The position numbers and the translations under genes were made by a program. Source: DASQEH01 sp963765725 (GTDB lineage: Bacteria; Actinomycetota; Actinomycetes; Propionibacteriales; Nocardioidaceae). Taken from it: a DNA stretch of 64,000 nt. The first letter of the stretch is position 1; the number at the start of each line of letters is the position of its first letter. Where the stretch lies: positions 1,178,001 through 1,242,000 of the forward strand of contig CAVXXI010000003.1 in the NCBI GenBank assembly GCA_963765725.1. The letters are read 5' to 3'. Below are positions 26,781-35,700 of this stretch, one piece after another. The notes beneath the pieces were generated by a model. It worked only from the letters and a program-made list of their open reading frames with translations, made no database searches and was not told the DNA's origin.

Positions 26781-27430
26781 GTCAGTACCGCGGTCGACGC
26801 GGCGCTGTGCAGCTCGGGTACGTCCTCGAGCCCGGCACGGGCGACGACGGTGAGCCCCAGCGCCCGGTCCATCGAGGCGCAGAGGACGTGCAGCGCGACC
26901 AGGTGCAGCTCCTGCACGGTCGCCGTGAAGGGCGAGCCGACGCTCAGTGCCTGGTCTGCGATGTCGGCGAGGGGGTTGGGTCGTGGACCGGTGAACGCCA
27001 GCACCGTCAGGCCCAGGTGACGCCCCCGCTGCGCCGCGGTGACGACGTTGGGGCTGCGGCCGCTGGTCGACATCAGTACGAGCACGTCACCGGGCCGGCC
27101 GTGAGCCTCTACCTGACGGGCGAAGAGTTCCTCGACCGGATAGTCGTTCATGATCGCGGTGAGCGTCGAGGTCTCCGCACTCAGACAGATGGCCGAGAAG
27201 GGCGGCCGGTCCTCGCGATAGCGCCCTACCAGCTCTCCGGTGAGGTGCTGCGCCTGCGCCGCACTTCCCCCGTTGCCCGCGGCCAGCACCCGCCGGCCCC
27301 CGGTCAGGGCGGTGGCGATGGTGCGACCCCACTCGCTGGCGGCCTCGATGCCGTCGTCGAAGGTGTCGAGCGCGAGCAGGAGCTCCCTGACGTGGTCGTG
27401 GTCACACGGGGTCGAGACCTGGGCGCTCAT
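26777..27430 (-). CDS. gmhA: Sedoheptulose-7-phosphate isomerase
   Basis: A 217-residue SIS-domain protein of the GmhA type, converting sedoheptulose 7-P to D-glycero-D-manno-heptose 7-P. GNGGSAAQAQHLTGELVGRY (52-71) holds the phosphate loop and Glu66, equivalent to the catalytic Glu of GmhA. LMSTSGRSPNVVTAAQRGRHLG is the second SIS loop. QELHLVALHVLC near residue 180 supplies the second catalytic His. The ATG overlaps the GT4 stop (ATGA). Confidence 0.9.
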   Translation of the reverse strand: MSAQVSTPCDHDHVRELLLALDTFDDGIEAASEWGRTIATALTGGRRVLAAGNGGSAAQAQHLTGELVGRYREDRPPFSAICLSAETSTLTAIMNDYPVEELFARQVEAHGRPGDVLVLMSTSGRSPNVVTAAQRGRHLGLTVLAFTGPRPNPLADIADQALSVGSPFTATVQELHLVALHVLCASMDRALGLTVVARAGLEDVPELHSAASTAVLT

Positions 27431-28635
27431 CGCAGCAGCTCCGCGGCTTCGCGTGGCCGGCGCGACAGGACCGTCTCGTAGACCGTCTCGGTGGCGGCCG
27501 CGACCTGCTCCCAGCGGTAGATACTCACCGCCCGCTCGTAGCCGGCCCGGCCGTACGCCGCGCGGCGCTCCGGGTCGGCCAGCAGCGCTCGTACGGTGTC
27601 GGCGATCAGGTCGGGACGTCGCGGCGGGATCAGCTCTCCGGTGACTCCGGGGACGATCGTGTCGAGCAGCCCCCCGACGGCACTGCCGACAACGGGGCGT
27701 CCGCACGCCATCGCCTCCAGGGGCACGATTCCGAACGGCTCGTACCACGGGACCGCCACGACGAGGTCGACGGACGCGATCAGTGCCGGCACGTCGGCGC
27801 GGTGCACGCGTCCGAGGAACTGCACCCGGTCGGAGCAGCCTGCCGTGACCGCGAGCTCGCGCAGGCGACAGACCTCCGGGTCGGCCGACAAGGCGTCGCG
27901 TGCGGGGCCGCCCGCGATCAGGAGGTCGACGCCCGGCAGCCGTCCGAGCGCGGTGATCACGTTGCCCACACCCTTGCGCTCGACGAGGCGGCCGAGCACG
28001 AGGAGCCGGGGGCGACCGGTCGGTTCGCGCGGCACGGGTACGAACGACGCGACGTCGACACCGCACGGCACGACCGTCGCCCGCCGGGTGTCCATCTTGA
28101 TCCGTCGCAGCTCCGCGATCTCGTCGGTACAGGTCGCGATCACGTGGTCGACCGTGCCGCACAGCCGGGCTTCGATGGCCTCGCGGTCGGCGGGGCTGGT
28201 GTCGCGTCGGCCCTGCTGACGGCGCTTCACGGTCCCTAGGGCGTGGAACGTGTGCACGACGGGCAGCCCGACCGAAGCCGCGGCCGACGTGGCCGCGACC
28301 CCGCTCATCCAGAAGTGAGAGTGCGCGAGATCGAAGGGCTCGGAGAGCCAGCGGTCCTGCAGGCGTGCGGCGAACGCGGGCATGTACTGCAGCAGCTCGT
28401 CCTTCGGGATGTCAGTCGGCGGCCCGGCTGCCACGAGCTCGACCACGTACCCGTCGGCCGACGTGATCCGTCGAGGCGTCGACGGGTCGTCTCTGCGGGT
28501 GAACACGGTGACGTCGTGCCCTCGCGAAGTCAGACCCTTGGCCAGAGCTGCGACGTGAACGTTCTGACCTCCGGCGTCGACACTGCCCACGTCGGCCAGG
28601 GGGTTGGCATGCTCGGAAACCATGGCGATCTTCAT
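27427..28635 (-). CDS. GT4-family glycosyltransferase
   Basis: A 402-residue GT-B enzyme. The N-terminal domain begins MKIAMVSEHANPLADVGSVDAGGQNVHVAALAKGL, with a GGQN loop typical of GT4 sucrose-synthase and MshA-like proteins. The C-terminal donor domain has LLVLGRLVERKGV and the E-x7-E motif in YEPFGIVPLEAMACG. The donor and acceptor are unknown; within a heptose operon a role in assembling the same glycan is likely. ATG 28635 overlaps the upstream GT9 stop (ATGA). Confidence 0.88.
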   Translation of the reverse strand: MKIAMVSEHANPLADVGSVDAGGQNVHVAALAKGLTSRGHDVTVFTRRDDPSTPRRITSADGYVVELVAAGPPTDIPKDELLQYMPAFAARLQDRWLSEPFDLAHSHFWMSGVAATSAAASVGLPVVHTFHALGTVKRRQQGRRDTSPADREAIEARLCGTVDHVIATCTDEIAELRRIKMDTRRATVVPCGVDVASFVPVPREPTGRPRLLVLGRLVERKGVGNVITALGRLPGVDLLIAGGPARDALSADPEVCRLRELAVTAGCSDRVQFLGRVHRADVPALIASVDLVVAVPWYEPFGIVPLEAMACGRPVVGSAVGGLLDTIVPGVTGELIPPRRPDLIADTVRALLADPERRAAYGRAGYERAVSIYRWEQVAAATETVYETVLSRRPREAAELLR

Positions 28636-29690
28636 CCCGCCAGCTCCTTCCGCTTCCGGCGGTGGAGGGGTACCACCGCTGTCTCGGCGACCAAGTGGTC
28701 GATCGCCTCGACGACGTCGGCCGCGGTCACGTCGGTAAGGCACGGGTGCCCCGGCGTCGGGCATCGTGTCGCCCGGCTGTCGCGGCAGGCCGCCCGCTGG
28801 TCTCCGAGCAGGACGTGCGGGGTCTTGTACGGTGCCCAGCGCACCGACGGGACGGTCGGCGCGAACAGCGACACCACGGGAGCACCCACCGCGGCCGCGA
28901 GATGGGCCGGGCCGGTGTTGGCGACGACGACCGCCGCTGCCCCGGCGAGAACGGACGCCAGCTGGGCCAGCGTCGTTGCGCCGCCGAGGTCGCAGGCAGC
29001 CGTGCCTGCGGCGACCCTGGCGGTCAGGCCGCGTTCGGACGGCGCCCCGGTGACCACGACCTGCCAGCCGAGCCCGAGGAGCTCCTCGCAGCACTCGCGG
29101 AAGCGGAACTCGGGCCAGGCGCGGGCCGGTACCGACGTGCCGGGGTGAAGGACGACGTACGGCCCGGCGCCGACGAACCGGCTCCGCGGCGGCAGCGGTG
29201 TACGCAGGCGGAGGCCGCCGTCGTCACCGTGAGGCAGGCTGAGCCCCGCGGCAGCCGCCAGGGAGAGCGCGCGTTCAGGCTCCGGCAGGTCGTCGTCGAC
29301 GTGGTGACGCAGGTCGAGAAGCGAGCCGGGGTAGTCCTCGCTGATGGCGCCGACCCAGCCGACGCCCGCGAGCCTCAGCGCGAGCGCCGTGGGCAGGGCG
29401 GACTGGTGGAAGGAGGTGAAGACGAGTGCCGCGTCGAGCTCGAGGGCGCGCAGCTCGTCGACCAGGCGGTGGAGGTCATCGGCGTCGACCGGCCTCGGGT
29501 TCGGGTCGATCCACGGGCACCGCCACTCGACCACCCTGTCGACGCCGGGCAGCAGCCGGCCTGCTTCGACCCCGTGCGGGCCGGCGAGCAGGACGACCTC
29601 GTCGAAGGTGTTGGACGCGGCGCGAAGCGCCGCACCGGTGAGCAGGACGTCACCGGCGTTGTCCAGCCGCACGGCGAGCATCCGGGTCAC
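28632..29690 (-). CDS. GT9-family heptosyltransferase-like glycosyltransferase
   Basis: A 352-residue ADP-heptose transferase homologue. Landmarks are LDNAGDVLLTGAALRAA at the N-terminus, FTSFHQSALPTALALRLAGV, VVLHPGTSVPARAWPEFRF, and the donor-site motif NTGPAHLAAAVGAPVVSLFAPTVP. It ends with the disulfide-like CRDSRATRCPTPGHPCL segment seen in many WaaF/WaaC relatives. It starts with GTG at 29690 overlapping the upstream stop. Together with hldE and gmhA this supports transfer of heptose to a surface acceptor, which cannot be LPS in a monoderm cell. Confidence 0.88.
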   Translation of the reverse strand: MTRMLAVRLDNAGDVLLTGAALRAASNTFDEVVLLAGPHGVEAGRLLPGVDRVVEWRCPWIDPNPRPVDADDLHRLVDELRALELDAALVFTSFHQSALPTALALRLAGVGWVGAISEDYPGSLLDLRHHVDDDLPEPERALSLAAAAGLSLPHGDDGGLRLRTPLPPRSRFVGAGPYVVLHPGTSVPARAWPEFRFRECCEELLGLGWQVVVTGAPSERGLTARVAAGTAACDLGGATTLAQLASVLAGAAAVVVANTGPAHLAAAVGAPVVSLFAPTVPSVRWAPYKTPHVLLGDQRAACRDSRATRCPTPGHPCLTDVTAADVVEAIDHLVAETAVVPLHRRKRKELAG

Positions 29691-31186
29691 CAGTCACCGG
29701 CCAGTACTCGGTCGACCGCCGTCGACAGGTCGACGTGACGCCGTCGCGCGGAGCGGACCTCGGACGCGCGGGTCTGTGCCGTGGGGACGAGTACGCCCAC
29801 GGCGCCTGCGGCCTCCGCAGCCTCCACATCGCTACCGATGTCACCGACGACGATCGAGCGCGACGGCTCGACATCGAGCTCGCGGCAGGCGTGCTTGACC
29901 ATGCCCGGGGCGGGTTTGCGGCACCCGCAGCCGTCCTCCGGGCCGTGCGGACAGACCTCCCAGACGTCGAACGGCCCCAGCACCTCGTCGATGCGAGCGT
30001 TCACGGCGGCGAGCTCCGCAGGCGAGATGAGCCCCCTGGCCACCCCGGACTGGTTCGTGATGACGCCGGTCCGGACGCCCGCCGAGCGCAGCCTGGCCAA
30101 CGCTTCGGAGGCTCCGTCGACAGGCCGGACGAGCGCAGGGTCGCGGTTGTACGCGACGTCGTGGACGAGAGTGCCGTCGCGGTCGAACAGGACCAGGTCG
30201 GGGAGCCCGCGCCACGGTCCCGCCCGGCGGTGGCGCCACTGACCGCGCAGCGTGTGCCAGGTCGCGGCGGCGGGGATGAGGGCGCTGGTGACTGCCATGC
30301 GCGCGAACTCGTCGGGAGACCTCGGCCCGGGGGCGATGCGCGCAGCGGCGAACTCGGCGACGCCGACGATGCTGCCGGTTGCCGCCGCCCCGGCCAGTCC
30401 GGGTCGGCCGGTGGCGAGCAGAGCGACCGCCGACACGGCGCCCGCTGTGATGGCGACATGCCTTCGGCGCCGACCTCGCCCCGCCCCGCACGCCTGCCGC
30501 CAGGAGCGTCCGTGCAGCCGGCGCATGAGCACGTCGTCGGCGTTGCCGGCCTGCTGCCGCACGCTCACGAAGAAGTCCGCCGGCCTGACGGGGTGCGAGA
30601 TCCACCGATCGCCGGTGACGAGCCGTCCCGACGTCGCGACGACCCTCAGGGCCAGATCGGAGTCCTCGCGGAAGGCGCGCGGGAAGCGCTCGTCGAAGCC
30701 ACCGACCGCGCTGAGCGCCGACCGGCGGTACGACATGTCCGCCGTGATCCAGCGGGCGGTCGCCAGCCCGGCGGTGGTCCGCTCCCAGTCGGTGGGCCTG
30801 CGGTAGGCGGGCAGCGGCACCCGGACCCGGCCCTGGGAGCCGGCGACGTCGCCGGGCGTACCCGCCAGGTCGGCTGCGAGCCTGAGGGGCCAGTCCGCGT
30901 CGGGGAGCACGTCGTCGTCGAGGAAGCTGACCCACGGCGTACGGGCTTGGCGCCAGCCCACGTTGCGGGCACGGGCGGGACCGCCGCCGCCCGACCGCAC
31001 CACAGCAAGACCCGGCAGGTCGATACCGGCCAGTGCAGGCTCGAGCGGATCGCCCTCGGGCCTGTCGTCGACCACGATGACCGCCTCGGGGACCGGTCCC
31101 GCCGCGTCGGCCAGGGCCCGCAGCAGTACCGCGAGGCTGGGCCGGCCGACCGTCGGGACCACGACCGTCGTGGCGGTCGTGGGCAT
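29687..31186 (-). CDS. Fusion of GT2 glycosyltransferase and GmhB-like HAD phosphatase
   Basis: A 499-residue fusion. Residues 1-235 are a GT2 glycosyltransferase (TTVVVPTVGRPSLAVLL, VDDRPEGD, SFLDDDVLPDADW as the DxD region, FREDSDLALRV). A short hydrophobic segment at about 250-310 may associate with the membrane. Residues 326-499 are a HAD-IIIA phosphatase with D335 and D337 in FDRDGTL, ITNQSGVARG, and the zinc loop C412-x-H414, C420-x-C422 seen in GmhB. This domain would dephosphorylate heptose 1,7-bisphosphate, supplying the step missing between the two HldE activities. It is coupled to both neighbours by ATGA/GTGA overlaps. Confidence 0.88.
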   Translation of the reverse strand: MPTTATTVVVPTVGRPSLAVLLRALADAAGPVPEAVIVVDDRPEGDPLEPALAGIDLPGLAVVRSGGGGPARARNVGWRQARTPWVSFLDDDVLPDADWPLRLAADLAGTPGDVAGSQGRVRVPLPAYRRPTDWERTTAGLATARWITADMSYRRSALSAVGGFDERFPRAFREDSDLALRVVATSGRLVTGDRWISHPVRPADFFVSVRQQAGNADDVLMRRLHGRSWRQACGAGRGRRRRHVAITAGAVSAVALLATGRPGLAGAAATGSIVGVAEFAAARIAPGPRSPDEFARMAVTSALIPAAATWHTLRGQWRHRRAGPWRGLPDLVLFDRDGTLVHDVAYNRDPALVRPVDGASEALARLRSAGVRTGVITNQSGVARGLISPAELAAVNARIDEVLGPFDVWEVCPHGPEDGCGCRKPAPGMVKHACRELDVEPSRSIVVGDIGSDVEAAEAAGAVGVLVPTAQTRASEVRSARRRHVDLSTAVDRVLAGDW

Positions 31187-32823
31187 CAGGCCCGCTCCGG
31201 ACGGCGCACCGCGAACGGCCCGATCGCCAGCAGGTCCACCGGAGCGGACCCGAAGCACTCCAAGGCGTCGCGGGGGTCGTCGACCATCGGCCGACCTGCG
31301 GTGTTGAGACTGGTGTTGATCACGACCGGCAAGCCCGTGCGGCCCTCGAACGCGGCGAGCATACGTGCCACGAGGGGGTCGTCCGCGGCGTCCACCGTCT
31401 GCACGCGGGCGGTGCCGTCGACGTGCACGACCGCGGGGATGCGCTCGCGCCAAGCAGGCGCGACGTCGTGGACGAACAGCATGTACGGCGACGGGAGCGG
31501 GCCGCGGGAGAAGATGTCCGCCGCCCGCTCGGCGCGGACCATGGGCGCCACCGGACGGAACTGCTCGCGGCCTTTGACGTCGTTGAGCCGTTCGAGGTTG
31601 GCGGCATGCCCCGGGTGCGCGAGCAGGGAGCGGTTCCCGAGCGCCCGCGGGCCGTACTCGCTGCGGCCCTGGAACCAGGCCACGACCGCGTTGTCGCTCA
31701 ACGCTGCCGCGACCTCGTCGGCGATGTCGTCGCACCGTGTATACGGCACTCGGGCCGTGATGAGCGCCGCTTCGAGCTCGTCGTCGGACCAGCTCCGCCC
31801 GAGGTCGGCGCCGGGCATCGGCGACGTGGCCCCGCCGTCGGTCCGGGCGACATGGAGCGCACCGCCGAGAGCCGTGCCGGAGTCACCGGCTGCTGGCTGT
31901 ACCCAGACGTCGCGGTAGCCGCTCTCGGCGTAGAGCCTGGTGTTGGCCACGCAGTTGAGCGCGACCCCGCCGGCCAGGCTCAGGTACTCCCCGCCGGTGC
32001 GCCCGCGCAGCTGGGCGACCAGGTCGAGCAGGATCTCCTCGAGGAGCTGCTGCACGCTGGCCGCGAGGTCGGCATGGTCGTCGTTCCACGGCTCTTCGGC
32101 GGCGCGCGCCTTCACCAGGCTCGACCAGTCGACGGGGTCGGTGCGGAAGCCGCCGTCGCCGGTCGTGTAGACCGAGCGGCGCAGCTCCGGGAGGTGTCGG
32201 GGGCGGCCGTACGAGGCGAGGGCCATCACCTTGTACTCGTCACTGCTCCGCAGGAAACCGAGATGCTCCGTCACCGCCTCGTACAGCAGGCCGAGCGAGT
32301 GCGGCAGCGACTGGCTCGCGAATACGTCCAGCACACCGCCGTTGTAGCGACCGGACAGATGGCTCGCCGACTCCCCGCGCCCGTCGAGAACGAGCACGTC
32401 GACGTCGTCGTACGGTGACGCCAACCCGGCGGAGGCGGCATGGGCCACGTGATGGGGCACGTACCGCACGGCCGCGGGATCGAGCCCGGGCAGCGCGGTG
32501 GCGAGGAAGCCCGGTGCCGTCCGGGCGTACGTCAGCCGCAGGTGGTCCCAGGGGTCGTGCAGCCCCATCTCGTCGGCCGGCCGGGCGAGCGCCGGGTCGA
32601 ACGAGTACGCGACGGCGTCGAGGTCGCTGGCAGCGATACCCGCTGACCGCAGACACCAGGCGGCGGCCTGTTCCGGCAGCTCCCACGCGGAGAACGGCAC
32701 CGGCCGCTTTCCGTGCTTGCGGCGCGAGAAGCGCTCCTCCTCGGCCGCGGCCACGGTCTGCCCGTCGATCACGAGCGCCGCAGCCGGGTCGTGGAAGATC
32801 GCGTTGATACCCAGTACCTTCAC
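31186..32823 (-). CDS. Carbamoyltransferase, NodU/CmcH family
   Basis: A 545-residue O-carbamoyltransferase. The N-terminal domain has LGINAIFHDPAAALVIDG and AAAEEERFSRRKH, with VPHHVAHAASA as catalytic/metal histidines. The C-terminal YrdC-like domain has WFQGRSEYGPRALGNRSLL and FRPVAPMV. Such enzymes move a carbamoyl group from carbamoyl-phosphate, via carbamoyl-AMP, to a hydroxyl of a sugar or antibiotic. It is the first gene of the heptose operon, so a heptosyl residue is a reasonable acceptor. GTG 32823 is preferred because GGGAG precedes it by 6 bp; the longer frame starts in leader DNA. It is divergent from the sulfotransferase-like gene. Confidence 0.88.
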   Translation of the reverse strand: MKVLGINAIFHDPAAALVIDGQTVAAAEEERFSRRKHGKRPVPFSAWELPEQAAAWCLRSAGIAASDLDAVAYSFDPALARPADEMGLHDPWDHLRLTYARTAPGFLATALPGLDPAAVRYVPHHVAHAASAGLASPYDDVDVLVLDGRGESASHLSGRYNGGVLDVFASQSLPHSLGLLYEAVTEHLGFLRSSDEYKVMALASYGRPRHLPELRRSVYTTGDGGFRTDPVDWSSLVKARAAEEPWNDDHADLAASVQQLLEEILLDLVAQLRGRTGGEYLSLAGGVALNCVANTRLYAESGYRDVWVQPAAGDSGTALGGALHVARTDGGATSPMPGADLGRSWSDDELEAALITARVPYTRCDDIADEVAAALSDNAVVAWFQGRSEYGPRALGNRSLLAHPGHAANLERLNDVKGREQFRPVAPMVRAERAADIFSRGPLPSPYMLFVHDVAPAWRERIPAVVHVDGTARVQTVDAADDPLVARMLAAFEGRTGLPVVINTSLNTAGRPMVDDPRDALECFGSAPVDLLAIGPFAVRRPERA

Positions 32824-32957
32824 GCCTGCTCCCGTCGTTACCCATCGGTAGTACGGATTCTGTGCCCACTTGTCCCCCCGAGAAACGTCCGGGGGAAGCA
32901 CCGCTTCACGGCGTGGACGGTCCCTCGCTCAGCGTGACCGGGCCTTAAGATGCCGCC

Positions 32958-34334
32958 ATGACCCGTCGCGCGTACCTGCACGTCGGCAGCCCGAAGACGG
33001 GCACGACGTTCCTGCAGCAGGTCCTGTGGGCACAGCGAGACGTCGCCCGGGACCAGGGCCTGCTGCTGCCCCTGACGCGCGTCACCGACCACTACTACGC
33101 CTCCCTCGACGTGCGGGAGGTCGCCGACGAGCCGCACCGGCCCGGCGAGGCGTCGGGAGCCTGGGGACGGCTGGTCCAGGAGGCGAAGTCCTGGGGTGGC
33201 GACGTGCTGGTGTCCCACGAGCTGTTCGCGCCGGCGACGGCGGAGCAGGCCGCGCGAGCCGTCGCTTCCCTCGAGGACGCCTTCGAGGTCCACATCGTGG
33301 TGACGGCGCGTGACCTCGTCCGCCAGATCCCGGCCGAGTGGCAACAGCACATCAAGAGCCGAGACGTCGCGACGCTACCGGAGTTCATCGCCAGGCTCCG
33401 CGTCGACGAAGCGAGACAGAGCTGGTTCTGGGCCGTCCAGGACTTCGCGGGCGTGCTGCGACGCTGGGGGGGCTCGCTGCCTGCCTCGCAGCTCCACGTG
33501 GTGACCGTGCCACCGCCGTCGTCGCCGTCGGCGGTGCTGTGGGAGCGGTTCGCGTCGCTGGTGGGGCTGACGCCTGGGGACTTCCGGCTCGACGGGGTCC
33601 GGAGGAACGAGTCCCTCGGCGCGGAGCAGGCCGAGCTGCTTCGGCTGGTGAACGCCGAGCTGGGGGACCGGCTCCCGAAACCGGGCCCCTACCACCCTGT
33701 CGTCATCACCTTGCTGGCCCACCGGATCCTCAGTGGGCGTCCGGGGCGGCGCCTGGTTCTCGGGCCGGACGATCGGGAGTACGCCGCCCAGCTCTCCCGC
33801 GGTGTCGCGGACGACCTCGCTGCCATGGGCGTCGACGTCGTCGGCGACCTGGCGGACCTGGTCCCCGTGGAGCGTTCCACGGAGGCGGGCTCGGCCGCTG
33901 CTGCCGGATACGAGGTGAGAGGCGACACTCTCCGGGACGAGGCCGTGGCAGCTCTCGCCGGCCTGCTCGACTCGTACAACGCGAAGACCGTCACATCGGC
34001 CGCCAAGCGGCAGCAGCTGGGCGGTCGTGTGGAAGCGGCCCGCGCACAGCTCGCGCAGGTCCGGCGCGAGCGTGCCGAGATGCGCGCCGAACTGCGGGCG
34101 GCGCGGAGCCAGGTCACCGCCCTCACCCGCAGGCTGACGCAGCTGGAGCGCCGGCTCGCTGCCGTGGAAGCAGAACGCAACCGGCTCGCCGACGAGGCAC
34201 GGCGGCCGCTCCACCGGCTCGCGGCCGAGGTGAGCGAGCGGGTCCCCGTGCTCTCTCGCGTTCGCGGGCTGTACCGGCGGACGGTCGGCTGCGCTCGCTC
34301 GCGGGCTCGGTCGGACGGATGGGGCGAGGGCTAG
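32958..34334 (+). CDS. Sulfotransferase-like protein with C-terminal coiled coil
   Basis: A 458-residue protein. The N-terminus LHVGSPKTGTTFLQ (K13-T17) is the 5'-phosphosulfate loop of PAPS-dependent sulfotransferases. ARDLVRQIPAEWQQHIK near 115 resembles the 3'-phosphate-binding region. Residues about 340-420 are a charged heptad-rich coiled coil (QLAQVRRERAEMRAELRAARS and following). It may modify a surface glycan with sulfate. It is divergent from the carbamoyltransferase gene and begins a rightward set with UDP-glucose dehydrogenase and a glycosyltransferase. Confidence 0.72.
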   Translation: MTRRAYLHVGSPKTGTTFLQQVLWAQRDVARDQGLLLPLTRVTDHYYASLDVREVADEPHRPGEASGAWGRLVQEAKSWGGDVLVSHELFAPATAEQAARAVASLEDAFEVHIVVTARDLVRQIPAEWQQHIKSRDVATLPEFIARLRVDEARQSWFWAVQDFAGVLRRWGGSLPASQLHVVTVPPPSSPSAVLWERFASLVGLTPGDFRLDGVRRNESLGAEQAELLRLVNAELGDRLPKPGPYHPVVITLLAHRILSGRPGRRLVLGPDDREYAAQLSRGVADDLAAMGVDVVGDLADLVPVERSTEAGSAAAAGYEVRGDTLRDEAVAALAGLLDSYNAKTVTSAAKRQQLGGRVEAARAQLAQVRRERAEMRAELRAARSQVTALTRRLTQLERRLAAVEAERNRLADEARRPLHRLAAEVSERVPVLSRVRGLYRRTVGCARSRARSDGWGEG

Positions 34335-34383
34335 CAACCGCCTGACTGCGCATGAACCAGCCCTTCTCGGGCACAGCACCCAC

Positions 34384-35700
34384 GTGCGCGTCTCTGTGCT
34401 GGGAACCGGATACCTCGGTGCTACCCATGCCGCGTGCCTGGCCTCGTGCGGCCACGAGGTCGTCGGGGTCGACAACGATCCGGCGCGGGTCGAGCGTCTG
34501 TCGTCGGGGCGGGCGCCCTTCCACGAGCCGGAGCTGGACGAGCTCCTCAGCGCGGGGGTTCGGTCCGGCCGCCTGTGCTTCACGACCTCGATCGAGGAGG
34601 CGGCCGCCGCCAGCGTGCACTTCCTCTGCGTCGGCACGCCGCAGCGGGCCGGCAGCCACGCAGCGGACCTCTCTGCCCTGTGGGAAGTCGTGGGCTCGCT
34701 GGCACCGCTGCTGCAACAGCCGTGCCTCGTGGCCGGCAAGTCGACGGTCCCGGTGGGGACGGCCGAGCGGGTAGGCGCCGAGCTCCGCGAGCGAGCCCCC
34801 GCGGGCGGCGGAGTACAGGTGGCCTGGAACCCGGAGTTCCTCCGCGAAGGCCATGCCGTCTACGACTCGCTGCGACCCGAGCGGCTCGTGTTCGGCGTCG
34901 AGACTGACGCCGCGGACCGGACGCTCCGCGAGGTGTACGCGCCGCTGCTGGAAGCCGGCATCCCCGTCGTGACCACCGATCTGGCGACCGCCGAACTGGC
35001 GAAGGTGTCGGCCAACGTGATGCTGGCGACGCGCGTCTCCTTGGTCAACATGCTCGCCGAAGTCTGTGAGGCGGCCCAGGCGGACGTCGGCGACCTCACC
35101 ACGATCCTCGGGCACGACTCGCGGATCGGCTCGCTGTTCCTGACGCCGGGCGTCGGCTTCGGCGGGGGTTGTCTGCCGAAGGACACCCGGGCCTTCGTGG
35201 CTCGGGCGGAAGAGCTCGGGGTGGGGGAGCCGCTCGCCCTGCTCCGCGAGGTCGACTGCATCAACATGCGCCAGCGGGCGCGGACGGTCGACCTCGCCTT
35301 CGACCTGGTGGGCCACGGTCGCGGCGCGACGATCGCCGTGCTCGGTGCCGCGTTCAAGGCGGGCTCGGACGACGTACGGGACTCGCCGGCACTGGACGTC
35401 GCCGCGACGCTGCATGCGCGCGGTGTCCGTGTCCGCGTGTACGACCCGGCGGCTATGCCGAACGCCCGGCGCGTGTGCCCCGAGCTCGACTACTGCGAGT
35501 CCGCCTTGGCCGCGTGCCGCGGCGCCGATGCCGTGCTCGTGCTCACCGACTGGCAGGAGTTCGCGGCTCTCGACCCGTTCGAGCTGTCCGAAGTCGTCGC
35601 CTCCCGGCGGGTCCTCGACGGCCGTCTCGTGCTCGACCCCGACAAGTGGCGGGCGGCGGACTGGGACTTCCATGCGCTCGGGCGTCGGAGGGCGGTCTGA
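34384..35700 (+). CDS. UDP-glucose/GDP-mannose dehydrogenase family, likely UDP-glucose 6-dehydrogenase
   Basis: A 438-residue nucleotide-sugar dehydrogenase. NAD motif VLGTGYLG (5-12) and ACLASCGHEV; STVPVGTAERV; WNPEFLREGHA; catalytic Cys263 in GFGGGCLPKD; C-terminal LGAAFKAGSDDVRDSPA. It oxidises UDP-glucose twice to UDP-glucuronate. A UXS-like enzyme at 22.7 kb could take the product on to UDP-xylose. GTG 34384 is the likely start, directly before the Rossmann strand. The following glycosyltransferase gene starts one base after its stop. Confidence 0.88.
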   Translation: MRVSVLGTGYLGATHAACLASCGHEVVGVDNDPARVERLSSGRAPFHEPELDELLSAGVRSGRLCFTTSIEEAAAASVHFLCVGTPQRAGSHAADLSALWEVVGSLAPLLQQPCLVAGKSTVPVGTAERVGAELRERAPAGGGVQVAWNPEFLREGHAVYDSLRPERLVFGVETDAADRTLREVYAPLLEAGIPVVTTDLATAELAKVSANVMLATRVSLVNMLAEVCEAAQADVGDLTTILGHDSRIGSLFLTPGVGFGGGCLPKDTRAFVARAEELGVGEPLALLREVDCINMRQRARTVDLAFDLVGHGRGATIAVLGAAFKAGSDDVRDSPALDVAATLHARGVRVRVYDPAAMPNARRVCPELDYCESALAACRGADAVLVLTDWQEFAALDPFELSEVVASRRVLDGRLVLDPDKWRAADWDFHALGRRRAV

